Assembly (NCBI GenBank): GCA_905331475.1
Contig: CAJNYU010004611.1
Span: 29,637-93,636 of the forward strand
DNA length: 64,000 bases
Direction of reading: 5' to 3'
Source of the DNA: Rotaria socialis
Lineage: Eukaryota > Rotifera > Eurotatoria > Philodinida > Philodinidae
In this document: piece by piece, positions 9,797 to 23,840 of the stretch
How positions within the stretch are numbered: position 1 is the stretch's first letter
How the letters are laid out: every line of letters begins with the position of its first letter
Notes under the pieces: model-generated
Database searches by the model: none
What the model saw: only the letters and a program-made list of their open reading frames with translations
What the model was told of the DNA's origin: nothing
Translations under genes and position numbers: made by a program

Positions 9797-12700
9797 GGCA
9801 ATTCAATCTAATATTGGCATTTAACAAGACATTCTTACTTTTGAATTTCTTCTTCGAACAAGAGGCAAACGCAGAGGCGAATTATACAATAAGATTCTCC
9901 TGTAGTGCAGAATCAATAGCAAAAAATGTTTTATTTTTCTTTGTCGTGCATTTTTAAACTTCACTTAGAAGTAGATGGCAATAAGTATTGCTTTTTTTAA
10001 AATGCAAAACTTTCTCTATTCTTTTCTATCCACGTTGGCTGTTCCTGTTTACAAAAATTCTATCAATGAAATAACACAAGGTCATTCGCCTGAAAGACTC
10101 TACAAATAAACAGCACGTCACATAATTGCGCTTCGTGGAAAAGAGAAATAAAATGATTCATAAGTTACAACACCTATTTTTCGATGGAAATTTTTCTCCG
10201 ATTTACAATCAACTTCGTCGCTAACGCGTGTACAATAAAAATAGAAGTATCACCTTGGTTTTTTTCTTCGTATTGTACCATCATCCAAAAGCGTACTCAA
10301 TCGAGAAACATAATTTTTTTTATTTTGGAACTTTCAAAACTGACAATTATCAATTTCAAGAAAAGTAAACTGTTGCTAAAATGCCTCTTTCCCGATCTGA
10401 TAGGATGAAATCCGTTGTCCTCTGTAATTTCCTTATTTTTATAAGATACATTACAATACCTAAGGTTTTATTTTCAAAGAGAGATCGTATACAAAATCTT
10501 AATTATCGCACAAAAATACTCAATACAGAAGAAAAATATTTGAGCTATCCTTTTCTGCAACCTCGTCAGGAGATCGTGCTTCTCTTCTCAATAATATTTA
10601 CACCAATGCCGGCTTCTGTCAACATTCATGAATTAAACGAAGAACAAAAAGCAAGTTGCTTTTTTCTGAATCATCCTCAAAATTCCTCAAACATTCTGAC
10701 TTCGAATCAATGTCTTTCAAAAACTCGAGGTACATCCTACATAAAAAAGATCCCAAGATTTCCATACAACAATAAAAAATATCATCATCACAATTCAACA
10801 CTGAACTTGAAATACGAACAATTGTTTTTCGAGATGAATACTTCACAGACAACGTTCTCCACCATTGATTATTACCCAAACAGAAGCAACTAAAATCCAA
10901 TATTTCAACGGCGTGCACAAGTTATTTGAAAGAATTTCCGACCACTTGTAACTCTAGTATTCAGTGTTTCATCAATATATTAACAATAAAATCGCAACAG
11001 ATATTAAGAGCTTTCATTTATTCATTTCACTGAAGATTTAGTCATATCAAGACACTTTATCGAAAGTTTTTTTCAGTATCTGTAATCATCTATCGAAGAC
11101 TGTTCTTCTTCGTATCACTTCGCGTGCCACCATCACCGCCGTTAATTAATATCTTTCTTGACATCTAAATGTATGATAAACAAAAATTTGTTAGATAACA
11201 CGTCTCAACTTCAAACAATGATCATCCTTATTCACTTTCGCATACAACTGTTACTTACATTTGCATATAAATAATCACGGCACGTGTCTACAATTATTAT
11301 TATTTAGAATTTTTAACATCTTCTCTTAACAAAACACGAATCAACATGTGTTATCAGATCAATGTCGTAAAATTAATTCATCTTGTGAATTTCCCATCAC
11401 CATCGCTTTTCCTTCTTTCAGTTTTTTTGAGAAAAAATATTTCAAGTGACTCGAGCACCAAAATATCTGTATTTAGCTATATTCAGATCGATTTTTGGCA
11501 CACATATAAACACGGAGTAATTCATTTCAACCGTCTTCAAATAATGTGCCATTGATCGAAACTGAACTACTTTGAAAGAATGTAAAAATACGAAATAAAC
11601 TATAGAAAATATTTCGTCGATACGATGCCTCTCGATGCATGACACAATAGCACACGACAAATGTGAATTCGGAGCCGTGAATTAAAGTGCCATAAGTCAA
11701 AGAGACAAGAATGTTATCAGGACCAAATACAACCTACCTTCAATTGAGAGAGATCAGCGCCGATATAGTGTATCATCGGAAAATACTGACCCATTGCAAA
11801 GAATCATCTGTATTTATACAACAATTTGGCCACAATGTCCAGCTCAAATTAGCCAATCGAAAATAAAAAGAAGCGAGAGAGAAATTATTCGTCATCTCTC
11901 TCTCTCTCGGCGATTATTTATCTTTTTTCGCATAAGAGAAGAAGAAATAGTGATCATTTCACACTTTGTCTAATTGGCTAAGAAAATAGAAGGATGACCA
12001 ATTGGTCAACGATAACAAATAGACTAATTGGACAAACCCGCATGACGCAATAAACAGCTTGTACGAATTCGATCGTAACAAATTGGCAATCGAAACAAGT
12101 TTAGTTCTCACTTCTATGTAAATCGTTTGGTGTTTTTTGAACATCGTTTCACACAATAACACGAGACTATCCGATCCCATAATATTTATTCGAGCTGCAA
12201 CAAAAACAAATGAACGAAATTTTTTAGAAACTTGCTGCCGGATTCTTATTTTCATTGGATAGTACGCAGATTTTAGCGAAACTGTCAGTACAAATCTCAC
12301 AAAAATAGTTTGTGGGATAAATTTTGAATCGCTGTCAAGTTTTGTTGATGAGTAACATTTCTTTACTGAAACTGGCAGTGAACTAGAGATTTTATATACT
12401 TTTGAACAATCAGTGACCATGAAAATATTCAGATTTCTAGATGATCGAATGTATTTCTACCAAGTTCACTCTTAGAAATACAACATTGAAAACTTGTACA
12501 GACGAGAATCTTACTAATCTACAGAATCGATTAGAAGAAAGTACTAGCGTCGTTTTTCACCAAGGAGGAGTCTACCAACATTTGGATTCGAACATGAACT
12601 ACTAATATATAAATATTATGCGTATTCGTAACGTTTCATCTAACAATATTTATTTTGTATCATTGAATAATATTTCTTTATATAAATAAGCAAAAAGATA

Positions 12701-15039
12701 AACTAATTTCAGCTCAACTCTCTCACATAAATTTGAGTAATACGTATATTTGCAATTGCTTGTTCTTAAAACTCTTACATAACAATTTTCCAATGGGCCA
12801 AACGCGGTATGAACACTTTTATTCAATAACATAAACCAATTGTTATTTAGATAAGCAATTTATATAAACCTGCTGTTTAAAAGATAATTCAATTATTTCC
12901 GATCCTATTGAACATACACATGACAATCGTACTTGACAGCCGAATGAGAATATGGAATGAGACGTTGGGAAAAGACGAAGACAATAATGTGTTACCTATC
13001 ATCACCTATTCGCATACACTTGGTAGTCACACAAATAGAATGGAATGAAACAACGTTATCTTTCAATTCCATATATATATATATATAGATGAGAAGAGTC
13101 GAAAGATCAAAACAAAATTGATATTGATCATTGATTATACTTCTAAAAGATCTCACTCAAAAATAACAAAAACGAGAGAATTTTCAAGATGTTTTAAACA
13201 AGCTGTTCTTAAATTAATGAAAGACGTGCGACCAATTAGAGGCATATCGGTCTATTTGAACAGTGACAACGAACGAACGAACTAGTCATCCAACATGAAA
13301 TAACATTCTGTTTTTTTCTTTTTCTTTTTGTCATAAATGCCACTGAACAAGCTGTTACTCTTAGACAATTGTCATCGGTATACTTGTTGACAAACAGACA
13401 ACAGCCGTTATACAATTCGATGTTCTTTCCTTTATCAATTTGAAACAGCTTGTAGCGGCTACATGTTGTAACACCTTATGTTGTTAATGAAATTAGAAAA
13501 TTTTCGTCATATACAACGCGTTTTCTACTACCTGATTCAAAGATAATTGATCGAGCGATAATAAGATTGAATAAAAATAATAATGATTCTATCTTGCCGT
13601 AAATCGCCTTGTACGAATGATAAAATCTAACTAGGTAAACATCTTATAATATTGTTTCCCAACATAACATTAGATTTCTAGTCTGGATGAGATAAGACTT
13701 ATCTTGGAAAGGTGATGTTTTACCAAAGAAAACGGGGCGTCTTTGTCGCCTGAGACATTTTCGAAGGTCTAACATTATCATTTGGTTCTGTTTCGTAGTT
13801 GAGTACATTCATCGTACTATATATATGCATATAGGAGATCAATAATTTAGGTGATTGCGCAGAGGTTTCTTCTTTTCATCAGTTAATACTGAACAAGTCG
13901 ATATGATTGGATTTCACGAATATAAAAACATTTTCTCTTCTTTGTCTTCTGATGTATCCTGTCCTTTACATCCGACAATTGCATTTTGTAACGCCAATAA
14001 ATGATATTAGTTACTGTTCATTTATATTCCAGTGAATAATATAACTCATTAGCGGATCAGTCGCATTGAACATATTTCGTATGAATGTTCTCTTCATTGA
14101 ATTGTCGTTTTAAAATGAATGGAACACCTCTGATAAAAAAAAGAGCTGTTGTTGTTGTTGTTGTTGTTGTTCGATTTCCAAAAATGATGTTATTCTCTCA
14201 GGAGACATTGGTCATGCAATAAAACTTTGTCTAGAACCTCGATAACAAGAGTACTTAAACTTCAAAGTAGATATTATATGTAGTTGAAGATAATTTCCTG
14301 TCAGCATATCATTATTACACGTGGAATAAAATATTTGATCTGTGAATTGAATAATCAATGACAGATGTTTCTCCGAAAATCTGAACCATTATATAGAAAC
14401 TGCAAGAGAGTTTATAACAAATGTCATAGACCTGACGGATCTTGTATTTCGTATCGTGAGGAAAAGAATTTTTTTCATGAAATTAAATTCGAGCACAACT
14501 ATCATAATTACATCTATATCAGCGACCAAATTGAGTCGTTATCGTTGAGCTCTCCATATATATATTAATTAATCAAAGTCCAGTTTATATGTTAACATTG
14601 CCAGTATATTATCGAGTGAATGATTCTAAACCAATAGCTATCAGCCAGTTGTCCGTAATTATTTCATCGCTGATAGAGTCGTAAAAAAGGTTTCTATGCA
14701 CTTATTACTTGTTTAGCAACGAGAAGTCTTTGAGGCATAGTAACTCGGTCAAATATTGTTTCTTTCATTTAACTAAATTAATTCTCTATAACACCAAGTG
14801 AAGTATTCAAGAATCGATTTTATTATTATTCTAATACCCAAAAACAAAAACAAAAACAAAATTTTTTTTTGTATTATGAAAAGATGGACTATTATAATTA
14901 TATATACATCAAGGTAAAGTGCACACTTCTAAAATAAAATTTACATATACTGATAATAAAAATGCCGTTAACAAACGTTTAATTCTATGAAGTAATAGTC
15001 ACTGTTTAGAGCATTATTTTTGCTTTTGATTTTGAAAGA
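9797..15039. other. 5.2-kb stretch with no recognisable gene
   Basis: The longest open frames are 10381-10893 (+, 170 codons) and 11959-12420 (-, 153 codons). Neither shows a family motif, splice-supported extension or signal peptide, and both are within what chance could give in AT-rich DNA. The stretch contains a CT run (near 11897-11907), an AT run (near 13073-13086) and a GTT microsatellite (14148-14171). The segment nearest 9797 should hold the promoter of the DHHC-PTP gene, and that nearest 15039 the 3' region of HOOK. Confidence 0.4.
14148..14171. repeat. (GTT)n microsatellite
   Basis: Eight uninterrupted GTT triplets follow AAAAAAGAGCT. It lies in non-coding sequence. Confidence 0.9.
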
Positions 15040-18000
15040 CTATCGTTTTGTTGTTTTATTTGTTCCATTAGTTGACGAATTGGACGGATCAGATGGTAAT
15101 TGTTTACGTGCTGTTGGGATAGTACGTTGTTTAGCAAGAAATGATTGATTTTCATGAGATTTTAATCGTTCTTCAAATTCACGTCGTTGAAAGGTACTAC
15201 CCTAGAATATAATAAATTGATTTCATTTATTATCTAGTTTATTATAAAAAAATTATTTACCAATGAATACCATGCACTAATTAATAGCTTTTCTTGATCT
15301 TCTCTGATTGCTTTCATTTTCTCATACTCTTTCTATTGAAGACATAAAATAGGAAAATTTGGAAATTTTATATAAAAATTACTTCGAGTTCTTTAATTCG
15401 TCGGTCTTTTTCATCGATTTGTTTTTTTAACGCTTGAATTTCTTGATGACTCAATGAGTTACTATTGCGTGGATCCATTTGACGTAAAACCATTTTAGCT
15501 TTTTCCAAATATTGTACATAACGTTCTTCCATGGCATTGACTTCAGCGGTTTTTATTGCTATGACGGAGTCTTTTTCGGCAAGTTTTTGTTCTAAATAAT
15601 ACAAAATCATATGAAGGAAAAGTATGATTTTCTTTTTTCATTACCAGAATTGTTGAGCCGTTTTTGTAATTCTTCTATTTGATTCTTTGTTCGTGCTGAT
15701 TCTTCTTCATGGCGTGCCATTGCTCGATTAAGTGACTTTTTAAGATCAGTTATTTCCGTACTATTTTCAGCTAAAGATGTTGTATCTTTAAGTGTTGCTT
15801 CTAGTTCGAGAATTTTTTGGTTGGACATCCTAAGATAAAACAAACGCAACGAAATAGAATATGTTCACAAAGTCTCCACTCTTTTAGATATATTGTAGAT
15901 CATTCAATGAATATTAAAAATTGCCTTCGAATTTCTGTTCTACGAAGGAAATTTTGATAGTCTCTCTTAGGAGAAAATAGTATCGATTGATTTAATGAAT
16001 ATACGAGGAATCTTCAGAAATCCAAGAGATGATTTATTTACCAAAGATCATTAGTTAATTGATTGTTTCGATCTTTAAGTTGTTCACAACTTGCTTGAAG
16101 AATTAATAGTTGTTCATTATTGGTTTCTTCAGTTTGATTTAATTTGAGCATTTTGTTTTCGTGTTGTAGACGAATAAAACGTTCTCTATAAAAACAAAAA
16201 ATATAAATTCTTTACTATTTGTGCTAAAAAGCAAATTTTTGTTTTGATTATAAAATGATCCTTGAAATGCGTATCATGAATAGGAGATCTTTCGATATCT
16301 ATTTGGAATCACAGTGAACCCGAAATAAGTTCTCTCTGACGAAGTTTATCCCTTGGAAACAAAATTTTTAAATGACGATTACTTATAGGGATTTGCCGTC
16401 GTATGTATTCCCATGGGTAAGTAACAATGACAAGAAATCGATAGATAAAACAAAAACGACACTATAGTTGATTTCTAATTTTCTGTAAAGTTTAACTAAT
16501 TCAATTTAGATTAAATTAGATGATCGAAAATGTAAGTCATTTATGCCTCTATAGAATTTCGAATACGCTGCTTCCTAGATTTGCAATCAAACAACAAAAA
16601 GTAATTGTACATTATTTCCTTCCTCTCACTCAGTACACACTGAACAGCCGAGGTCGTAATCCTACAATTATTCATGAAAATCAAAATTGGAATCAAATCA
16701 TAACAGTTAAGGATAGAAAAAAAACGTGAAACTACAAGGTCTTAGATCATAGCTCTTAAACTTGAGTTCTGAGGAAAAATTCGAGCAAGTTATGGCGTAT
16801 TACTCTTTCAAAACCCTTTTTTTCTATGCCATTATATATTGTTCGAATATATTCGTCAATCTATTTAATGAATTTTTCTTTACCTGACATCAGCTGATAA
16901 ATTGAGAAAATTAAGATCTTCCAGCGATCCAGTTAGTTGATCTTTTGAACTCGTTGTTCCATCAGCTAAATGAAAAATAAAAGCATAAAATTTCTATTTT
17001 GATGACCTTTTTAAATTATGAACCTTCATCTAAGTTTACACCGCGAAGTTGTTCGTTTGTTTCTCTTAACAGTTCAATTTGATTTGTTAAATTCTGTAGA
17101 AATTTAAAAAAAAGGAAATTTTTTCGTTTGTGTTCAGATATCTACAAACAATTTTCTCTGCATTGACTGCATTTAAACGTTCTTCCGTTCGATTTTTTTC
17201 GAATTCTGCTTTATCAGCTATACGTTGTAGTTCGCTTATTTTTTGATATAATTCTTGATTCGTTCGTTTATGAAATTCAACTTGTGTTTGTAGTAATTTA
17301 GCTTGTTTATATTCTTGTTCTAAATTCGCTTTTTCATCGAATAAACGTAAATTTGTTTCTTCTAAATATTTTATTTGCTGCCGTAGATCAGACATTTCTT
17401 CTAATTTGATTTTGTATGCATCAATAGTTGATTCTAATTTAGTCTTAAAAAAAACGCAAAAAATAATTTTTCATATTGAATTAAACATAAATTTGTTTTA
17501 TACAAACCATCTTTTCACATTTATTTCTTAATATATCTAATTCATCTTTGAAATTACGTGCATCACTAGCAAGTACCATTAAATCATCATTCTAAATCAA
17601 GTAATAGATTACTAGTAGAATAATTTTTCTTCATTGAATATTTACTCGTTTCAGAAGATTTTCATTATCTTCACGCAATACGTCGAGTTTAGCTCGATAG
17701 TCTTGTAATGCTAAAATAATCAATCATAATATTATCTTATAAGTGAGATGTATATTTCGAATGAAAAAAAACTGAAGGACTTCACGAACGATTCTATTTC
17801 GAAAAATATATAGAAATGATGATTGCTACCAAAATTTCTACATTCATTTTGAATCCAAGGAAAGCTTTCATCGAATCAGAAAGTTTAATTCAAAATGCGG
17901 TTTTTTTCTTTCATCGAAAAATTTCCATACAGAATTAGCATTAGTAAACTCTCAACACAAGTGCATTATTCTATAATGAATATATAGGACTATGAAAATG

Positions 18001-20314
18001 ATGTCTATGCTAACTGCATACATCCTTCAAGTTAACCCTTTTCGAAAACAATTACTGTTGTGCAATAGCGACTGAGAAAAAACACAACTAGTTTAACTAA
18101 CTAACAATGGAGGTGCTTGTACTGTCCGTGAGAATAACAAGATATTTTCGGATCAAATGAAAGCTCTCATAGCCAAACTAGCAAGGTTAACATATTAGTT
18201 CCCCTCGGCTTCTGTAGAGGAAGATATTCGATTTTTCAGTGAATTTTCTCTACAGGGCCGACTTTCTCAGCAATATCATATTGTCGAATTTGAACCTGAA
18301 ACTTTGTATGCATGAAGATTTCAATGAGACTAGCTTACAGAAAAAAAATCAGAAGTTTTGAACAAACCCTCTTCGAGATATGAATCTCTCAAAATATAGA
18401 CGATTTTCTATAGAAGCTGTATGCTTGAGACATCTATATTTCGAAGAGAGGTTTTCCAAAACTTCTGAAATTTTTTCTATAGGCTAGTCTCCGTGAGACC
18501 TTCACGCATACAAAATTTCAGGTTCAAATTCGACAATATGATATTGCTGGGAAAGCCGGTCCTGTAGAGAAAATTCACTGAAAAATCGAATATCTCCCTC
18601 TAGACAAGCCAATAACAGCAAATATTTTAACGTTGTTAGTTTGGCTATGAGAGCTTTTATTTGATCCGAAAATATCCTGTTTTTCTCACGGACAGTACAA
18701 GCACCTCCATTGTAAAAGTAGCACGTAATTGATGGCGTCTATAGTTGGTTAATGATTAAAATATTTACTTGTTTCAAGTTTAAATACGTCTTCTTGTTGA
18801 GATTGAATTCGTTCTTGCAAAGTTTTATAACGACTTCGCGGAATTGATCTTAAAGACAAGAAGAAATAAAATGATACGACAAATTTCTCAATTTACTCTG
18901 CATCTTCAGCATTTTCATATTGCTGCAAACGTTCGTTTAGACGTGATGTTTCTTGTATTAAACCAACTTTATCATCTTGAAGTGTCGATATTTGTAAATC
19001 AAGTTCACGGCAACGATGTTCAATTTCTTCTTTAGCTTCAACAACTCTATTGAGCTCTTCTAATGCATGTTTTAGCTAGACAAAATGTACGAATAATAAG
19101 TTTTCGTTTTAAGAAAAATTCGAATCTATTTACTTGATCACCCAATTCAGAATATTCTTCATTATTCTTTCGAATTTCTTTTACCATTAACTTAAAGAAG
19201 AAAACATATTTGAAGAATTTAAAATTTTTCTTTCTACTAACCTCTTGAATAGCATTCATTAAAACATGTTGAACAGATTCTTCCAATAACATAATATGTT
19301 CAATATAGAATTGTTTTCGATCACAACTAACAGCACAACCAAGAACAAGTTGTAAAAGTCGACTAAGTTCAGTTTCATCAGTAGTTTCAGCTATATAAAT
19401 CAAATCATACAGAGAAAAAACAACACTTAACTAAATAATTACCTATCATATTAAGATCAGGCATTTGAAAATCAACAAGAGATTGACCAAGTATCTTAAG
19501 ATAAAGAAATCAATAAGCTAGACAAATTTAATTTCTCAATGCAATATTACTTCAGAATAATAATCAGTTATATTTTTGAGGATTTTTTTCAGATTATTTG
19601 CCTAAATTAAAAATTATAATGAGTAATTCGCAATAAACAGGCCAAATATATTTTTCTCTTTTTCAGATTCTTCAATGGGAAATTTTACATGAGGTTTACA
19701 CGAACCTTGAGTTTGCTTTTCTAATTAGCTTTTTCTATCAGATCCATCGACATCGTTTGATACGATAATAAACTGTCCAGTGTAAGACAGCTGTCTTTTG
19801 AATACATAATATCACTGAGAATGGAGCTAATGAGGCTCGAACGCAAGAAGTAGAAAACTCAGTGCTTATCAATGTTGACTTGCATAAGTTATTTATTGAA
19901 CTCTACACGTAGAGACTTTAAAAAGAGACCTCACAATCTATCAGTCTTATCGTTAGAAAAGAAGAAAAAAAATATTTTGACACTTTTTCATTTTATCAAT
20001 TACTTTTATTCGATAGTTATCTCCAGCGTCTGTTCGAATTTTTTGTAACCAAACATCATTAAAATGATTTGAGTCACTAGAATAGCAAGAAAGAGTTGAC
20101 ATAAAATCAAAAAAATAAATTTCATAACAGACATATTCTTTAAACACATTCCAATAAGGACACCATCGGAGAGATCACCGACGCCATTTATTGTTCGACT
20201 CAGATCAAATGTTTTCATCTATAGACAAACAATCAATGCTATGTATTGCATTTTCAACAGATAAATTATGCTTACCCATTTTATTAAACTATCGCATAAA
20301 ATACGCCGATCCAT
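15040..20314 (-). CDS. HOOK: HOOK family dynein/microtubule adaptor
   Basis: HOOK proteins link cargo (endosomes, FTS-FHIP) to dynein. The N-terminal HOOK (CH-like) domain is spread over exons 20276-20314, 20133-20218, 20004-20076, 19551-19601, 19443-19494 and 19242-19390. It reads MDRRILCDSLIKW, NGVGDLSDGVLIGMCLKNI, FNDVWLQKI, NYRIK-ANNLKKILKNI, then ELSRLLQLVLGCAVSCDRKQ and LEESVQHVLMNAIQE, a line-by-line match to vertebrate HOOK1-3. Coiled-coil exons follow down to 15042, including NDDLMVLASDARNFKDELD, LRQQIKYLEETNLRLFDEKA and EFHKRTNQELYQKISELQ. The conserved C-terminus has KEYEKMKAIREDQEKLLISA. The protein ends KTTKR-stop at 15040-15042. All checked phases agree. Intron 3 (about 400 nt), one at 16.2-16.9 kb and one at 17.7-18.8 kb (holding a long palindrome) are unusually long for this window. 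Confidence 0.92.
18105..18712. mobile_element. 608-bp foldback/MITE in a HOOK intron
   Basis: This is a near-perfect inverted repeat over its whole length. The left end CAATGGAGGTGCTTGTACTG pairs with the right end CAGTACAAGCACCTCCATTG, and similarity continues to a centre near 18410 (for example AAATTCACTGAAAAATCGAA against TTCGATTTTTCAGTGAATTT). The trinucleotide TAA flanks both ends (18102-18104 and 18713-18715), consistent with a 3-bp target duplication. No coding frame is present, so it is non-autonomous. It lies inside an intron and should be removed by splicing. Confidence 0.85.
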
Positions 20315-21727
20315 ATTATTTTTAAACTGAAAACAAACAAAGCTCTATAAGAAAAAAATAGTAAGAACAAATATTTCAGCACGAATAATGCCATCTATTT
20401 AATGGCGAGTCTGTTAGTTATCACAGACTGTTGATCACTAGAGATTAGCAAAAGAAGGTTGACTCTGTTATTCAGTCAGTCATAATAGGGACTTGAATGT
20501 GGATCTAAAGGGTTAAAGATTCCTTCAGAATGAATAAATTTGAGTATTTTTGCATTACTTTACTTTTACGGCTCTGGTCCAGCTCTTTTTCTTTCACATG
20601 ATCGATCTCCAAGGAAAGTCAATGCATACCTGTACTAAAGTAGTTTGCTAAAACTGCACTTTTTCTCTTTACATTCCTAGGGGAATCTCACGTGATAAAA
20701 CTTTGATCGAAAAACAACTTGTTTAGTATACTTTCTTTAATATAAAATTAAGAAAATTGCTACATGATTCCAACGAAATACAAGAATATCGTATACGTTT
20801 AATAACTATTAATTAATGATGACATTTTTTTTTATAGAAGCGAGTAATCAAATGTTTTTCTCGTACTCATTTAAGACAGATACGCAGCATTATATTCATT
20901 ACCAAAAAAGAAAAAGGTCTATCATAGAACAGAAAATATTTCATTAAATGAATTTTTAATTTAATTATCAAGGGCAAATATCTCACTTTTTTTGTTATAC
21001 TAGCAGTACTACAATTATCCATGGTTTCATACTCCAACGATAGATTGTTCTCTCATGGACAATTTGTTTATTTTTTTGGGTGTAAATAAACATACGATAG
21101 GGTTTATCAATCGAAAATAATACTTATCTAACAGTCTCTAGACAAAATCGACGATAGGATTAATAGTTATATGTAGATAAAAAAAAGGAATGAGACATCG
21201 ATTGATTTTTATCTATTCAAGATTAATTCACTGGGCTAAAAAATATTGATAACCATTTTTGATTCCATGTACATACAAATATTAACTTGAGCTTACGGAA
21301 AAAATGCGAAATAAAATACAGCCTATTTGATTTTCTATGACTACTTCCCTCTTTAAGAAATATTCTATAGAGTATCACTGTTGTTCATTGAAGAATCATA
21401 GCGACAAACGATACTATAGTTGTTCATTTCAATGATTGGTCAGTATTCTCCATTGAACTTGCAAAAATCTTTCTCGTCAATATGCTGTTCTGTTTGTCGC
21501 TAGTAGCTCTGAATTTAGAAGAAAAACTCTTGGTTAACACAAAAAGACATAACAACAAGGCCACTATGGCGAATATTTACAAAGCATTAGTTTACTTCCG
21601 TTTTGACATATAACTATTTTTTTCTTAGATTTATTATTTTATCACTGACTTGAAAAACAAAACAAACGATGTAAACATTTTTTATATTATTGTTTCATAA
21701 ACAAATCATTTTTGTACTTTCTATTAG
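20315..21727. other. Intergenic region between HOOK and the first VAMP gene
   Basis: It should contain the HOOK promoter (next to 20315) and the unidentified first exon of the first VAMP gene. An ATG at 21566 (MANIYKAL) was inspected but has no usable donor. No other structure was recognised. Confidence 0.35.
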
Positions 21728-22451
21728 GGCCTCACCATTTGAAAATCCACCTCGTGCTACACAATATGAAGCACCAAGACAATTAAATTCTCTTCAAAAT
21801 GATGTTAATCAAGTAAACAACATCAAACGATGACCTTGAATTAATTTATTCTAAGAAAATTCTTTCGTATAGGTGGTGACTATTATGAAAGATAATCTTG
21901 ATAAAGTACTTGAACGTGATGCAAATTTAGCTGCGGTTGAAAATCGTGCTAGTACGTTAATTGTCAAAATTAAACGCTATTCGTCATTGATAATCTATTT
22001 ATTTTAGATGCTTTAGAAAGCGGTGCGTCACAATTTTCGATTAATGCACAAAAATTAAAAAGTAAATATTGGTGGAAAAATGTTAAAGTAAGTTTAACAG
22101 ACAAAAAGTAGTTTTAATATTCCAATATGTGATATTAACATATCATATAATAGAATGAAATTATATTACTATGATAAAGATTTGATTTAATAAATATTAG
22201 TTTTGTCTATTTAGATGTGGATTATTATAATCATTATTATTGTAAGTAATTATTTTCCTTTATATGTGAGCTCGATATAGATTCCTTATTTTTTAGATCG
22301 TTTTGATCATCGTCATTGTTGGTAAGAAATAGAATTTAAAAAATAATGTATTTTACTTAATTAATTCTTTCTTTTTTCTTTAGTTGCTGCCACACAATCA
22401 TCAAAAGGTAACAACAATGGTAATCAAAATAATAATGGTAGTGGAAAATAA
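21728..22451 (+). CDS. VAMP/synaptobrevin v-SNARE, copy A (first exon missing)
   Basis: VAMPs are tail-anchored R-SNAREs on transport vesicles that pair with syntaxin and SNAP-25 type partners for fusion. Exons 21728-21812, 21873-21951, 22008-22087, 22215-22241, 22297-22321 and 22384-22451 join in phase. The SNARE motif contains [20 protein letters not shown], with the zero-layer Arg in VLERD, then [20 protein letters not shown], the membrane-proximal KYWWKN of synaptobrevins. The membrane anchor is almost all Ile/Val and is split over two tiny exons (27 and 25 nt). A 22-residue Asn/Gly/Ser-rich luminal tail follows. The first exon here begins in phase 1 (reading [11 protein letters not shown]), so a short 5' exon carrying the start codon exists upstream but was not located. 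Confidence 0.88.
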
Positions 22452-23840
22452 ATCAATCTAAAATTAGAGAATGGTAAGAAAAATGCAGAATTTTTTTTTC
22501 TAATGCAGACATTGATTATTAATTTTTAGAAAAACTAAGTTTTAACTTGAAATTTTTTGAAAAAAAAGAATATCTTAATCAGAATAATTTATTATGAAAG
22601 TCTTAGACATTTTCTTTACCTTGCATCTGCAATAAGAATAACAGCATCTCCCTTGTGAATAGAAATAACATAGGAAAAGAAATGTACTGTTCTCGTCGTG
22701 TTATTTTGGCATAGGGAAACAAAATAACCTGAAACTTAGACAATCAACTATACTCGTTGAGAGACTTCCTCTGTGAAAATCTTCAATACCGAATTCAAAA
22801 CTGGGTTTTCCTCGTAATCCTAAGGAATCGTACAACAGTGAGCTTTTTATTCTTCAGGATATTCATATCTCATTACGACCTAAATGATGCACTGAGTCCT
22901 AGCTAAAAAAACAAATACTGTAATCCTTTCAAATCTTTCCTCGAAAGTCGTTTAAGCATGCGAGAATTATAATCCTCTGTTACTGTTAAGACAAATTTGT
23001 TCATTCTGCAGTAAGACTACTCGAATATTCTATTCTCTTTCTATGTAATGTTCTGATAGTTTCAATAATCATACGGTAGAAAGGCGTTATTGAAACACAC
23101 AAGAAGTTTTGATTTATTTTCTTTCAGGATATTTTAAAATAGAAGATATGCTATAAAGAGAAATTGATTCTAAGACAATCAAGAAGTTATTTAATACATA
23201 TGATTAAATATTCGAGCATTATTCTTTGATTTACTTCAGAACTACTAAAGGCATTTTCTTTCTATGAAATATTATTTTAACTTTGAATGTAATCAAACTT
23301 CCAATATCATACTTGAACTTTGTTCTTAATTGTCCACTATAGTAAAATCTTCTGCATTACAATAAAAAATAGGAGTTGAAATCGGTCGAAATTTGTTTAT
23401 TTATTTATTTTAGAATGCTCTCAATCAATGATCTATTTTTTTTCTTCATATGCCAAGTGATTAAACTTTTTTATGCTTACTATTTTTTGATATCTTAAAT
23501 AACAAAACGTCCTAATTGTCCATGTCATTTATATACACATGTGTATGTTTTTTTTTGATTTATTTTGTTTCTCTCAAACATTCTCATCTGTTATGTTGCT
23601 GAAATGATCTTATTTTTGTGTCTTGTAATTCTTTGTTCTATTTATTCACGTAAACTTGTATTCAACACAAAAGAAAAAGAAATAAACATTAACATGAAAT
23701 GATATTTTTCTATGTGAAAAAACTTTTCTTTCTTGATTTTAGTATTATTATATTGTTAAATTAACTCAATTAATAACATGTAAATATTTAGTGGAGGAGA
23801 AAAAGTGGTTTTGTTTAATTGTTTTTGTTTTGTTGAATAG
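22452..23840. other. Intergenic region between the two VAMP genes
   Basis: AT-rich, with many T-runs. It should hold the 3' end of copy A and the undetected first exon and promoter of copy B. No separate gene was recognised. Confidence 0.4.

Noticed and set aside
10381..10893. 170-codon open frame on + strand
   Set aside because: No family motif, no signal peptide or spliceable extension, and an open frame of 99 codons overlaps on the other strand; consistent with chance in AT-rich DNA.
11959..12420. 153-codon open frame on - strand
   Set aside because: No recognisable domain and no splice-supported neighbours; kept only as a note in the intergenic entry.
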